Source: Phymatolithon calcareum (lineage: Eukaryota; Rhodophyta; Florideophyceae; Hapalidiales). From it: a DNA stretch of 64,000 bases. Of this stretch, positions 11,612 through 21,011 are shown piece after piece. The notes under the pieces are model-generated. The model was given only the letters and a program-made list of their open reading frames with translations, did no database searches and was not told the origin of the DNA. The position numbers and the translations under genes are program-made. Where the stretch lies: NCBI GenBank assembly GCA_977006965.1, contig OZ345383.1, positions 1,116,001 through 1,180,000 on the forward strand, in the 5' to 3' direction. Positions within the stretch are counted from its first letter, which is position 1. Each line of letters starts with the position of its first letter.

Positions 11612-12433
11612 TTAAGCACTTTGAGACATGGTTGCGGCATGTCTCGCCGCCACCAACATATTCAATAAAGCCCTGCGCACCTGTCCATCTCCAGCGAGTA
11701 GCCCACCGGAAATATCCACCCCCATTGTCGCGTACGCTACTCGCATCGGAGTCAATAGGGGCACAGCCGCCTCAATGGGGACCGCCTTTGTGTAAGTACT
11801 GACAACGAAGCCATCAATCACAATGTCGCCGTCCAATGTTTGCGGATTGTAAAGCCCATCCTCTCGCACGAGTCGCACACCTTGCACGTGTGCGAAAGTT
11901 CCATCAACAACTCGCAAGAAGTCGCCAATAACCACTTCGCTCGCCGGGAAGGTACCTCGCTGTGTATGCACGAAATGGCCAGAAGACGCTGTGAGCGCTC
12001 CAGCGTCCGTCTCAAGTCTCACAAATTCGAACACGCCGTGTTGAACGGCATGTGTGAACATGAAGATGTTTGACGAGCGCTGAACGCCGGTTTGCACGCG
12101 GTCGCCGACGCGAAGGTCGCCCAGTTTCACCGCCCTGCCATCCACTATCGCAGTCGCGCTTGCTGGGAAGCAGTCAAAGGTATTTTCTTCTTCTTCCTGG
12201 CCTTCCTCGCCGCCACCGCCCAGCTTGGGCTTCTTTTTCTTTCCAAGTCTGCCGGCGGCAAGTGCACCTCCAGCTGCGGCGACGGCTCCAGTCGCCTTCT
12301 TTCCGGAACTACTACTGCTTTTGGAGCTGCCCCTCCTCCTCACCACCGGCGACAGCACCGGCAGCGCAGATATGGCACATGAAAGCACGACGAAGATGAG
12401 CAGGACGCTCAATAGTGTACAAGGAGCACGCAT
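11612..12433 (-). CDS. Small secreted Hint-domain protein 2
   Basis: A 273-residue single-exon protein when read from the ATG at 12433; the frame is open further upstream but a signal peptide begins exactly here (hydrophobic LLSVLLIFVVLSCAISA, residues 7-23). The order of parts matches Hint protein 1: PVVRRRGSSKSSSSS basic/Ser stretch, a Lys cluster (GKKKKPK, 64-70), a Gly/Glu block (EEGQEEEE, 76-83), then CFPA with the candidate nucleophile Cys88. The Hint core has SSGHFVHT as the B-type motif, GLYNPQT..G.IVIDGF near its end, and STYT where hedgehog has a Cys. The shared C-terminal extension (LLTPMRVAYATMGVDISGG) follows. It lacks the cholesterol-binding region of animal Hedgehog as far as I can tell. 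Acts presumably in the secretory pathway or cell wall; cargo function unknown. Confidence 0.85.
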   Translation of the reverse strand: MRAPCTLLSVLLIFVVLSCAISALPVLSPVVRRRGSSKSSSSSGKKATGAVAAAGGALAAGRLGKKKKPKLGGGGEEGQEEEENTFDCFPASATAIVDGRAVKLGDLRVGDRVQTGVQRSSNIFMFTHAVQHGVFEFVRLETDAGALTASSGHFVHTQRGTFPASEVVIGDFLRVVDGTFAHVQGVRLVREDGLYNPQTLDGDIVIDGFVVSTYTKAVPIEAAVPLLTPMRVAYATMGVDISGGLLAGDGQVRRALLNMLVAARHAATMSQSA

Positions 12434-15030
12434 TTCCCTTTCGGAAAGGCGCAAGGTCTCGTCGTCCGTCTTTTCCACGGGACGGCGTGGGGGAAGTGGA
12501 ATGGTATATTGTTCCTTCGGGCACGCGCAGTTTCGGGACAGAGGTGTTGGGGTGACAAGACGGAGTTTTTCGGAGAATACAACTGCCACGAATTTCGGTA
12601 GGGGCTGGACTGCGTGTCGGATATACAGTAGGGACAGTATTCAAACCGAATTGTAAGGCCACTGAACGCGTTTATTGACAGCTGGCCCAGTGCACGAGAA
12701 ACTGTCGACCCTCTGGGCACAATCCCTCGACGTCGATGCTTCACTTCGCGCCATGTGCCTCTCAAACGTGATCTCGAGATGAAGTGAACTTTAATTGCAT
12801 CCAATTAACCATGGATTGAGACAACCGTCTGAAGTGTAACGATCGCATTAGCTTACCCACAAAAGTAACATTGCCTAGGAATACATTACTAGCCAATACA
12901 ATTGCAAATGGTGTCTTTATGAAAGAAAATATCGCGATGATATGATAGATGCTGATCTGGAGACACTAGTTTCGCCAAGCAACAATGAAAACGGTAAGGT
13001 CGGCAGACGACAGCAAGTATGATAACTTAGGAGAATGCTGATCTGACACAAAATCCAAAACACTGGCCAATCAAGTGTGGTCAACATATACCCCGCAGTA
13101 TTGCTATCGACAACAGTATTGTCGACCAGATATCATATCTGCTCGACAAAGTCCAGGAATGATCCAAACATGTCCAAGTCCCGTGAGCCAAGGGACATAT
13201 GATATCGAACCAGAAATCCAGAATCTGAGCTCAACTCTCCCACCGAGCTAGTCAATACATGAATCCTTCATCTTGCTCTGTGAAGAAAAGGACCCGATGA
13301 TTCACATTTTTATATGCTGACTATGCAGCTCTCTGTGACCATCATAGTGATATCTTAAAGATTGCCAATATTTCCCCTTTAGTCATTGCTGAGCGTGGTA
13401 AACGTTTTCGCTGCGCTTCAATTTGACAGGGCTTCCGAAAATTTTCTCAGTATTCCAGTGCTGCAATGCGCACACCTAGGCGAGAAACAGGATACCATCG
13501 GTTTCACTGATGCAATGTGATCTACAAGTGTCGTGCAGGAGAAGCCCTATGCTTATCCACGCCATGGAGAAAACTAAAGAAAAGAAACGAACAAGACAAC
13601 AATTTCTCGTTGATCAAAATTTTTGAGTTGTCACTATTGTTTTCGAATAAACGTTCAAATTTTCTTCGGATTTATGACATACTCTCTAAACGCATCGAAA
13701 CAGGAGGACAACACTAATACATCTACGTGGGGTAAACTTGTTCAATGGTTCTTTGACGACACGAAGGTACACTTTGACATATAGGGTAATGTTTCATCCT
13801 CATGGCAGTGATAAAGGGCCGCGTTAATCTGTCAAATGTGAGCTGAAACGCATCTCTTATGGATTCTTAGAAGCGCTTCTGCGGGCATCAATATAGCTTC
13901 GAGAAACGTCTGGAGTACTCCTATAAAGGTCTATGCTTGACGTCCAGGGAGTGCTGGGATGGTGGCAGACAGTTTAAGATGCTTCTGGAATCAGCAGTAA
14001 TACTGACTCGAGTCCAATATTTCCCATCGGGCAAGCTCATCGGCGGTCTCGCTCCATGAACGTTTAGTCTGTTTGTCTTATTACTTGTGAGTCACCAGTA
14101 ATAACACAAACAATGCAATGTACGCATTCCACTGTCTGAGTTACTCTAATTGGCCAACAAGATATGGGCCGTTCAGTTTATAAGCTTCAAAACGATGTTC
14201 TATGGACCCCTGCAGACGAGCACTTGGCTTTGTTTCTTAAAACAGTTTTTGTTTAACAATCAGAGGGTGTATCTATCACACTGTACTAATTTAAGTGCCC
14301 AGGACGCTTTTCGGCTTGAAAACGCACAACAACTCGATGTGTACAGCTATTCCTCATCAAGAATTCAGCAGATCTACAGCACGGCACGGACGAAGCAAGA
14401 GCATTTGTCCCATACAAGTATACGCATACTTATATCGCTATATTTTTAAGCATTTAGTTTCACCCTGTTGGCCTCTTCTTGCAGATCCATTTCTGCAAGT
14501 CTCACGTACCCCACTACATTGTTTTGACCAACGTACCATCAGTAATTTTTTTAATTTTTCTTTGATCTGCGTCAACAGATCGGAAAAGATGAATGGTATG
14601 CACATGTTGGAATAATCTTTACCGCACACTAGTTTCCTCATGAGACGTGCAAAAAGTACAACGGTGGAACGCTCCTCGGCCTGGTGATTTGGCGTAGGAG
14701 GCTGATGGGCTCTAGCCTCTTACATACTTTTATCATATCGATGAAATAATTGTTTAAGTACTGCAAGAAATACAGTGCAACTCAGCGTGCTTTCCTTTGA
14801 CAACAGGCTTCTAAACTTTGTTGTCAAAGGAGACAGCTCATGTCCACATGTGCGGGCTGGCATTGAAGTCAGATAATTGGCTGTTATTGCTTTGTTGCTG
14901 ATCGGGACATATTTTAGCTTGTCAAACCAAAAATAAACACCTCAGCCGTAAAGCGTTCGCGTCCCAATAGCCAATCATTATATTTTGTAATCAGCTCATG
15001 TATTGTTGTCGATGTGTACAATTTTCTACA
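12434..15030. other. 2.6 kb gene-free interval between divergent Hint genes 2 and 3
   Basis: 12434-12660 is probably the promoter and leader of Hint gene 2 (a TATAT-containing word lies about 72 bp upstream of its ATG). From 12.7 to 15.0 kb I see no supported gene. A hairpin with 11-bp arms (CCTTTGACAAC) lies at 14794-14830. Confidence 0.5.
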
Positions 15031-15041
15031 GCTGCCCCCCC

Positions 15042-15047
15042 TATAAA
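15042..15047 (+). promoter_or_regulatory. TATA box of Hint gene 3
   Basis: CCCCCCTATAAAGACG: a clear TATAAA 93 bp upstream of the ATG at 15135 and just after a C-rich run. Similar AT-rich words occur 70-110 bp upstream of the other Hint genes, but none is as clean. Confidence 0.6.
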
Positions 15048-15134
15048 GACGACTATCTATGCTTGTCCACGAGATATCCATCAAATTCTCAACTCCCTAG
15101 CCTTTCAACTGCTTACGAGGATCAAGCTTATCGA

Positions 15135-15971
15135 ATGCGAAAATCACTTGCTTTGCTTGTGTTTGCTCTGTTGATATGTGCGGTGCACAGCGCACCTACA
15201 CTCCCAACCACAGTTCGACGTCGCGGCGGCAGTGGTCGAGGAGGATGGAGCCGAAGCCGCAAAAGCAGTACTGTGACGAACTCCGCCGCTGCAGCGCTGC
15301 AGTACAAGGCGAAGAAAAAGAAGAAAAAGGTCAAAAGTGGACTCAGCGGCATTTTGACCGAAGAAGAAGAGGAGGAAGGATCTCTAGAGGAGGACGTTTA
15401 CTCGTGCTTCCCGGCGCGCGCCCTTGTTCAAGTCGACGGTCGCTCCATCCGCATGGACGCATTGCATGTGGGTAACACAGTGCGAACAGGTCCTAACAGC
15501 GTCTCAGACGTCTTCATGTTTTCTCATGCCGTCAACAGTGGCATATTCCAGTTTCTCCGTTTCACTTGTGCTGCTGGTGAGTTGACGGTATCTCCTGGTC
15601 ACTTCGTGCATACGGCACGCGGAACGTTTGCTGCACGCGATATCGTTCGCGGCGACTTTTTAAAGGCTGCGAATGGATCAATGACGAAGGTCATTCTTGT
15701 TGAACAAGTCGTTGAGGAAGGGCTTTATAACCCGCAAACTATCGATGGTGATGTAGTGGTCGACGGTTTTGTTGTCAGTACTTTCACACAGGCAATTCCG
15801 GTGCAGGCGGCTGCTTCGATGCTCGCGCCGGTGCGAGCGGCGTATGCGATTCTCGGTGTTGATGTCACTGGCGGGCTAATTGCAGCCGACAGTGTGGTAC
15901 GAACAATACTGGTTTCAGTTTTGAAGGCCATGAACAACGCGCACAGAAGTTCATCACAATTTGGAGTTTGA
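15135..15971 (+). CDS. Small secreted Hint-domain protein 3
   Basis: A 278-residue single-exon protein; start chosen at the ATG that opens the signal peptide (MRKSLALLVFALLICAVHS). Then PTLPTTVRRRGG, an Arg/Ser/Gly stretch, a Lys run (KAKKKKKKVK, 58-67), an acidic run (TEEEEEEGSLEED, 75-87) and CFPA with the candidate nucleophile Cys91. Hint core motifs: VSPGHFVHT, GDFLKAANGS, GLYNPQTIDG.VVVDGF, STFT. The conserved C-terminal extension (LAPVRAAYAILGVDVTGG) ends 50 residues before the stop. Transcribed divergently from Hint gene 2, with 2.7 kb between the two start codons. The cargo upstream of Cys91 has opposite charge blocks with no cysteines after the signal peptide, which differs from any hedgehog-type ligand. 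Confidence 0.87.
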   Translation: MRKSLALLVFALLICAVHSAPTLPTTVRRRGGSGRGGWSRSRKSSTVTNSAAAALQYKAKKKKKKVKSGLSGILTEEEEEEGSLEEDVYSCFPARALVQVDGRSIRMDALHVGNTVRTGPNSVSDVFMFSHAVNSGIFQFLRFTCAAGELTVSPGHFVHTARGTFAARDIVRGDFLKAANGSMTKVILVEQVVEEGLYNPQTIDGDVVVDGFVVSTFTQAIPVQAAASMLAPVRAAYAILGVDVTGGLIAADSVVRTILVSVLKAMNNAHRSSSQFGV

Positions 15972-18084
15972 ATCTGAATATTCTGCACTTTCAATGAATG
16001 AAGAAATTCATCTTTCTTCAACTCCGGATCTGAAAGAACGGCGAGCAATGTCACATACTGGACACCAACGGATGAAGACACGTTAGTGCAAACCATAGCA
16101 ATATGGCAATTCGGATTAAAAAACAATCTGGATCCCACTGAGATATGGGCAAGCAAGGGCACCGGCGCCTGCTGATGCGAATCGAGACCATGTCCTTGAC
16201 TATTTCCTGAAATCCACCGCATGTAAAGACGGTCTATGTCCATAACCTTGAGGTTCTGCGTCACATAATTATTCCTTCAAGAGCAAAATTTGCTATACTA
16301 GACAGTGCATATTTGTAGACAACAGGCTTTTGTAAATGATTCAACGAGCTAATAAATCTCAATAACTCTACTTTTCTTTTTCTCTAGGACATGCGCTTAC
16401 GCAACATCTACATCAAGCAACTATTGCGACTGAACAAATTTGGTGTTTCCCCTGGCACCTCCATAGCCATGATTCAAAGCAATCTCAGGCCCAAACCTCC
16501 AGATGCGTAGGTCCCTTTCCCATCCAAAAGAATACTTCTGCGCTACAACTTGTCAATACTTCCCCATCACGCCACGGTTGCCTCATTATCTTTACTCCAT
16601 TGGTCACTCTTATATATTCACAACAGCTGGAAAGATATCTGTCATTGAGTAGAGGCCAATCGTACCTCAAGCATTTCGCACGGGCGGTATGTTCCATCCT
16701 AAGCTGTGTCCGTGCGTGTAAGCGGTGAAAAGGCACGTCGTCGACGCTAGTTTCGACGCACGCTGCCGCCAATGTGGGACACGAAGTCAATGACGCAGTG
16801 AATGTATGATAATGAATGAATCTATTGCCGACTCGACGGCTTTGCTAATGATTATTAAATAGATAGCTCAAGTACTTGTTGAGAGTATGCCGACGCGGGA
16901 CCGGCAGATGGATGCACAATAGCGTGCGTGCGGATGTGTCAAGCTTTTTGAAAGCGCACCAAGCTATGTCATCATTTGCTAGACACATGGTACTCCTGGG
17001 ATGTCGAGACATCTGAGATCGTAGTCTGGCAGCTCGGAAGAATCTAGCAATGCTAAGAATAACGATGTGGTGCTGACAACCATCTATTGCATTGTACTGA
17101 ATTATATTCTACAATTCTCCTAAATGAGGTTTGCTGCGCTTCGAAGGTCTAAATTTTTCTCCATTCTGTTCTATCGTGTGCGATATTAAGAGCTATTTGT
17201 ACGTTTCGGTGGGGCACGTCGCTAAAGAGTGACTCCGGGGTTGCTTTGACACACTGCATTGATCTCTGGCGTGCACGATGAGGGTTCTCGGGCCATTGCT
17301 GCCACTGCTCGTCCACTTCCATTAAACAATGCGGATTGGAGTGGAGGAACAAAACTCTCGAGCGCCTTCCCTGTCTACTGGACGTCCCGCGCGGGACGCC
17401 TCCCCGCTCAGCAACCAGGGGAATTCTGTAATGCGCGCAAACGCGTGCATTACAGGAAGATCTATCCATGTACATTTTGACGTATTGAAGGCCGCGCAAA
17501 GCGTCTAAGCGACTTCCTTGAGACTGCTCTTTGAATTCAGTGAGAGATGTGAGTGATATAGTCACAAACTGGACTCAGGATGCATGACTCGTTTTGGTCT
17601 AGATATTAGAGTACGAAAACAGAGCAAAAGTTTCTTCTGCTTGTAAAGCTATATCACTCTAAAAGAAAAGGCAAGTCAAGCTACATGAGCTTCCTGGATA
17701 CAAGACGATACCACCAAAATATGCTAAAACTCTGTACACTCCAAAAAGCTTCTGCTTTATTTAGAGAGTCTTACAGTAAGGCCGCCGCAGAAGGTTATAT
17801 GAAAAAGAGAGCGTACTGGAGATTCTCCTTTGTCAAAACGGCTACAATATTAGCACCTATCTCTATTATATTTCCTATTCCCATATTTCCCCGAGCCCAG
17901 AGCCTCGGGCCGGACCAGGAAGTCAACAGAGCATCTGCAGACAGTTTTGAAAAGGCAGTTACATCAGTAAGACTAAGCCATAAGAGATATTCAGCTTGGA
18001 CCACACTTTTTCAGACATATTATTTTTCTAAGTTCTGAGCTTACTATCACAAGACTGTGCTACATAGCAAGACATGGTTGATGC
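15972..18084. other. Intergenic; possible small ORF
   Basis: The first bases after 15971 are the 3' flank of Hint gene 3. A frame at 17685-18038 (+, ATG, 117 codons, central hydrophobic run of about 20 residues) is open on the complementary strand too (17795-18004), and I cannot tell whether either is translated. A hairpin with 9-bp arms around CTGTAATGC lies at 17426-17455. No known gene. Confidence 0.45.
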
Positions 18085-18410
18085 CTTATGTAATCACTGG
18101 GAGTCTTAAGATAAGGAATGGGTTTATCTTGAAAAGGGGTGATCTCTCTCCGATGAGAAGATGAGATGATGAGATGCTCCAGTCTAAGGTGCGATTTAGG
18201 ATCGCCGCTTAAATAGAGCAGGGGCGAGAAATGCACACCCTGTACAAAGAGGGGGAGCACTAACAGACACTACTCTAACAATCCCAATTGGTTGGTATGT
18301 TCTCCCTGAGAGTGTAAGTGTCGCTAATTACACTCGTGCAGCATTGCGTGTCTACAGTGCCCCATACACTCGAAGAGTGTATTAATCATTGATGCGCAAT
18401 GTTTGCTTGG

Positions 18411-18830
18411 CCTTCTTCGCCAGCTTTTCTTGCGTGTATTGGACCCCGTCCTTCTTCGCCAGCTTTTACCGACCTTGATTTGGACCCGTCCTTCTTCGCC
18501 GCTTTTTCCGGCCTTGGTTTGGACCCCGTCCTTCTTCGCCGCTTTTTCCGGCCTTCGTTTGGACCCCTTCCTTCTTCGCCGCTTTTTCCGACCTTGAGTT
18601 GGACCCCGTCCTTCTTCGCCGCTTTTTCCGACCTTGAGTTGGACCCCGTCCTTCTTCGCCGCTTTTTCCGACCTTGAGTTGGACCCCGTCCTTCTTCGCC
18701 GCTTTTTCCGACCGTGAGTTGGACCCCGTCCTCTTCGCCGCTTTTTCCGACCTTGAGTTGGACCCCGTCCTTCTTCGCCGCTTTTTCCGGCCTTGATTTG
18801 GACCCCGTCCTTCTTCGTCGCTTTTGTCCC
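18411..18830 (-). repeat. 40-bp minisatellite inside the LTR element
   Basis: About ten tandem copies of a 40-bp unit (core TTGGACCCCGTCCTTCTTCG followed by CCGCTTTTTCC). Because 40 is not a multiple of three, a translated frame moves through all three phases. On the minus strand at least two frames stay open over most of the array and encode Lys/Arg/Gly-rich repeats (KKDGVQLKVGK, GEEGRGPTQGRK, KRRRRTGSN). One copy near 18730 has lost a base. Confidence 0.85.
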
Positions 18831-18832
18831 GC

Positions 18833-19195
18833 GAACATCATTTGTGTTGATTGCCACACAAATCTACGCTGACCTTCTCCTCCTTATTGCCGGAGATATA
18901 GATAGGTCCCGTCTCTGAATTGGTTGCTCCTTCCAATCCATATTTGCGTTCCTTCTGGAACGTCTTTCTTTCAATTCGGGCTCCGGTTGCCTGCCTTGAA
19001 TTTTTTTGTTCCGCGAATATCATTTGTGTTAATAGCCACACAAATCTACGCTGACCTTCTCCTCCTTATTGCCGGAGATATAGATAGGTCCCTTGTCTGA
19101 ATTGGTTGCCTCTGCCAATCCATATTTGCGTTCCTTCTGGAACGTCTTTGTTTCAATTCGGGCTCCGGTTGCCGTCCTTGATTTTTTTCGCAACA
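18833..19195 (-). repeat. Tandem duplication of a ~181-bp unit inside the LTR element
   Basis: Two direct copies (about 18833-19013 and 19014-19195) with shared words ATTTGTGTTGATTGCCACAC, CTCCTCCTTATTGCCGGAGA and GGAACGTCTTT. On the minus strand each encodes ARIETKTFQKERKYGL and PIYISGNKEEKVSVDLCG, in line with an internally duplicated coding fragment. Confidence 0.85.
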
Positions 19196-19206
19196 ATCGA
19201 AGTCGC

Positions 19207-19518
19207 TTAGGAAGTAAACTCCAGAATCCTTGCCGCCGCATGTTCGGTGCGCATTGGCATTCGAAGACTGTGTAGAGCCTTCTCTCTTGTCGATGACTCT
19301 GTGTACGATACCACCGTCATCGCCGGGGCTTCCTTCTTCTTCTCGTTGACCTCATCATCGTACCGTTTCCTCGCCTTCAAAAACCTTGTCACAACTCTTG
19401 GGTCGAGACTCCGTAAAATCGGGTGGCTCACGGGTTGGAATAGCGCGGCGGTTGGTTGCCGATCGGTAGGTTGCGCCGACGAAAGACTTCCGCTTCCCAT
19501 GGTTCGATGGTCATCCAT
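19207..19518 (-). CDS. Gag-like or unknown ORF of the LTR element
   Basis: A minus frame starting at the ATG at 19518, 67 bp inside the LTR at 19585, encodes about 103 residues, hydrophilic and helical (PHILRSLDPRVVTRFLKAR is the typical texture, with basic and acidic clusters). Position immediately downstream of the 5' LTR (in minus orientation) and composition fit the N terminus of a Gag protein; no zinc knuckle is visible, so this remains inference. It stops just before the duplicated units. Confidence 0.4.
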   Translation of the reverse strand: MDDHRTMGSGSLSSAQPTDRQPTAALFQPVSHPILRSLDPRVVTRFLKARKRYDDEVNEKKKEAPAMTVVSYTESSTREKALHSLRMPMRTEHAAARILEFTS

Positions 19519-19856
19519 TTCCAATTCAAACTTGGACAATCTTCGTCTTAACACTCAAACATTCTCCTGCAGGAAAGAAATTTCTGTAATCACTGGGAGT
19601 CTTAAGATAAGGAATGGGTTTATCTTGAAAAGGGGTGATCTCTCTCCGATGAGAAGATGAGATGATGAGATGCTCCAGTCTAAGGTGCGATTTAGGATCG
19701 CCGCTTAAATAGAGCAGGGGCGAGAAATGCACACCCTGTACAAAGAGGGGGAGCACTAACAGACACTACTCTAACAATCCCAATTGGTTGGTATGTTCTC
19801 CCTGAGAGTGTAAGTGTCGCTAATTACACTCGTGCAGCATTGCGTGTCTACACTTA

Positions 19857-21011
19857 GCCTGTTTAGAAAGCGCGTACCTTTCTTCTGACAGTTTTGCTGA
19901 TTGTCTCAATTATTGTCATAATTTTGATTAATCTGCTCATTTGCGAGCAGTTAATCCAGCTTATTTCGCGGGCTGCTGGCTGAGGAACTAAATCTCATCG
20001 CATCCATACAGGGACTCTCCTTTGCTTTTTTGATCAACTCTTTACAGCATACTTGTATTCTGTAAAATATCCCTGAATATCCCAAAGCATTCTCAAGAAG
20101 GCCCCTCTGTCAAGTGCTTTTGCGCTCTGTAACCAGTGAGCGTTTATTGGGTGACGTTCTCGAATACACCTTGACAGGTGTACACGAGTACATTAAATTC
20201 ACTAGTGAAAATTCACTAATTTTGCATATACATCAATTCCCTCATAATTTTGTGTGCAGAAACAACTACGGGGTTTTATTTATTTTTTTGATGCACTGAA
20301 AATATGCTTTCCTCCCCCTCTTTTTACTTTCCCCGGCTAAAACATTCTATTTTTCGCCACAAATGATCATTTGTAAAGTCTGTACCTGTTCCCCTTCGCA
20401 AAGTACAAACCCCTCTCGCCTGTCTTCATCCCCATATGGTGATCAACAACACTGTACTGACTTCACCTCGCACGTGCGTCGAAAACCGCTATCCGATCAC
20501 TCTAACCTGCACGCTTTGAGCGCCTTCCACCATGATGCAAGCAGTCACTCTTATCTTCTCCGCATATGCCGTTGCGGCCGCCCTCTCTATGAAGCTTTTA
20601 TTCCGGGTGTCCTTTCACATCTCGAGACTTGCGCTGCGTCGCTCTATTCCGATCGATTTATTTGCACCCAACGTCCCCTTTCTAAATACGTCCATCTGTT
20701 CATTCGAAGAGCTGTACAAGAAACTGAGTCTCATTCATAGTGCTCAGTCGCTATAGCCCTGCGCCGGAGTGATACGCTGCATATTGAATGGGACCTGGCA
20801 ACCTTAGAGACTTTGACCGGGCCTTTCGTTTGATGAGAAAAGCATGTGGATTCCGAAAATAGCTCCTCGTCTTGCATGATACATGGCTTTCGGTTGGTGG
20901 TACTTTTAAACCTCTGTCGCCACTCGATGTTGTACCACAGCACTTTCATACCCCAAGCCACCACCATCCATCCTTCATGGCGCTGTGAAACCGTTCCGTC
21001 GGCTTGCCGCC
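19857..21011. other. Upstream region of the Fanzor gene
   Basis: No established gene. A small frame at 20532-20756 (+, ATG, 74 codons) begins with a signal-peptide-like hydrophobic stretch (TLIFSAYAVAAALS) but has no other support. The last 200 bases are likely promoter and leader of the Fanzor gene. I could not identify the left end or inverted repeat of a Fanzor transposon by eye. Confidence 0.4.

Larger units (their letters stand above)
18089..19852 (-). mobile_element. Complete non-autonomous LTR element (1764 bp) with 4-bp target duplication
   Basis: Two 268-bp direct repeats (18089-18356 and 19585-19852), virtually identical by eye, each begin TGTAATCACTGGG and end GCGTGTCTACA, giving the TG...CA ends of LTRs. 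The element is flanked on both sides by CTTA (18085-18088 and 19853-19856), a target-site duplication. The interior (1228 bp) has no protease, reverse transcriptase, RNase H or integrase, so it depends on enzymes supplied elsewhere. The open frames and a TATA-like motif in the LTR read on the minus strand, hence the orientation. The purine-rich AGGAAAGAAA at 19571-19580 would instead suit a polypurine tract for plus orientation, so orientation is not certain. The near-identity of the LTRs suggests recent insertion. Confidence 0.85.

Noticed and set aside
17685-18038. 117-codon plus ORF as a membrane protein gene
   Set aside because: The complementary frame is also open, there is no family match and it abuts the LTR element; left as uncertain.
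18324-18859. 177- and 157-codon minus ORFs as host genes for a basic repeat protein
   Set aside because: They are translations of the 40-bp minisatellite within the LTR element and run into the LTR.
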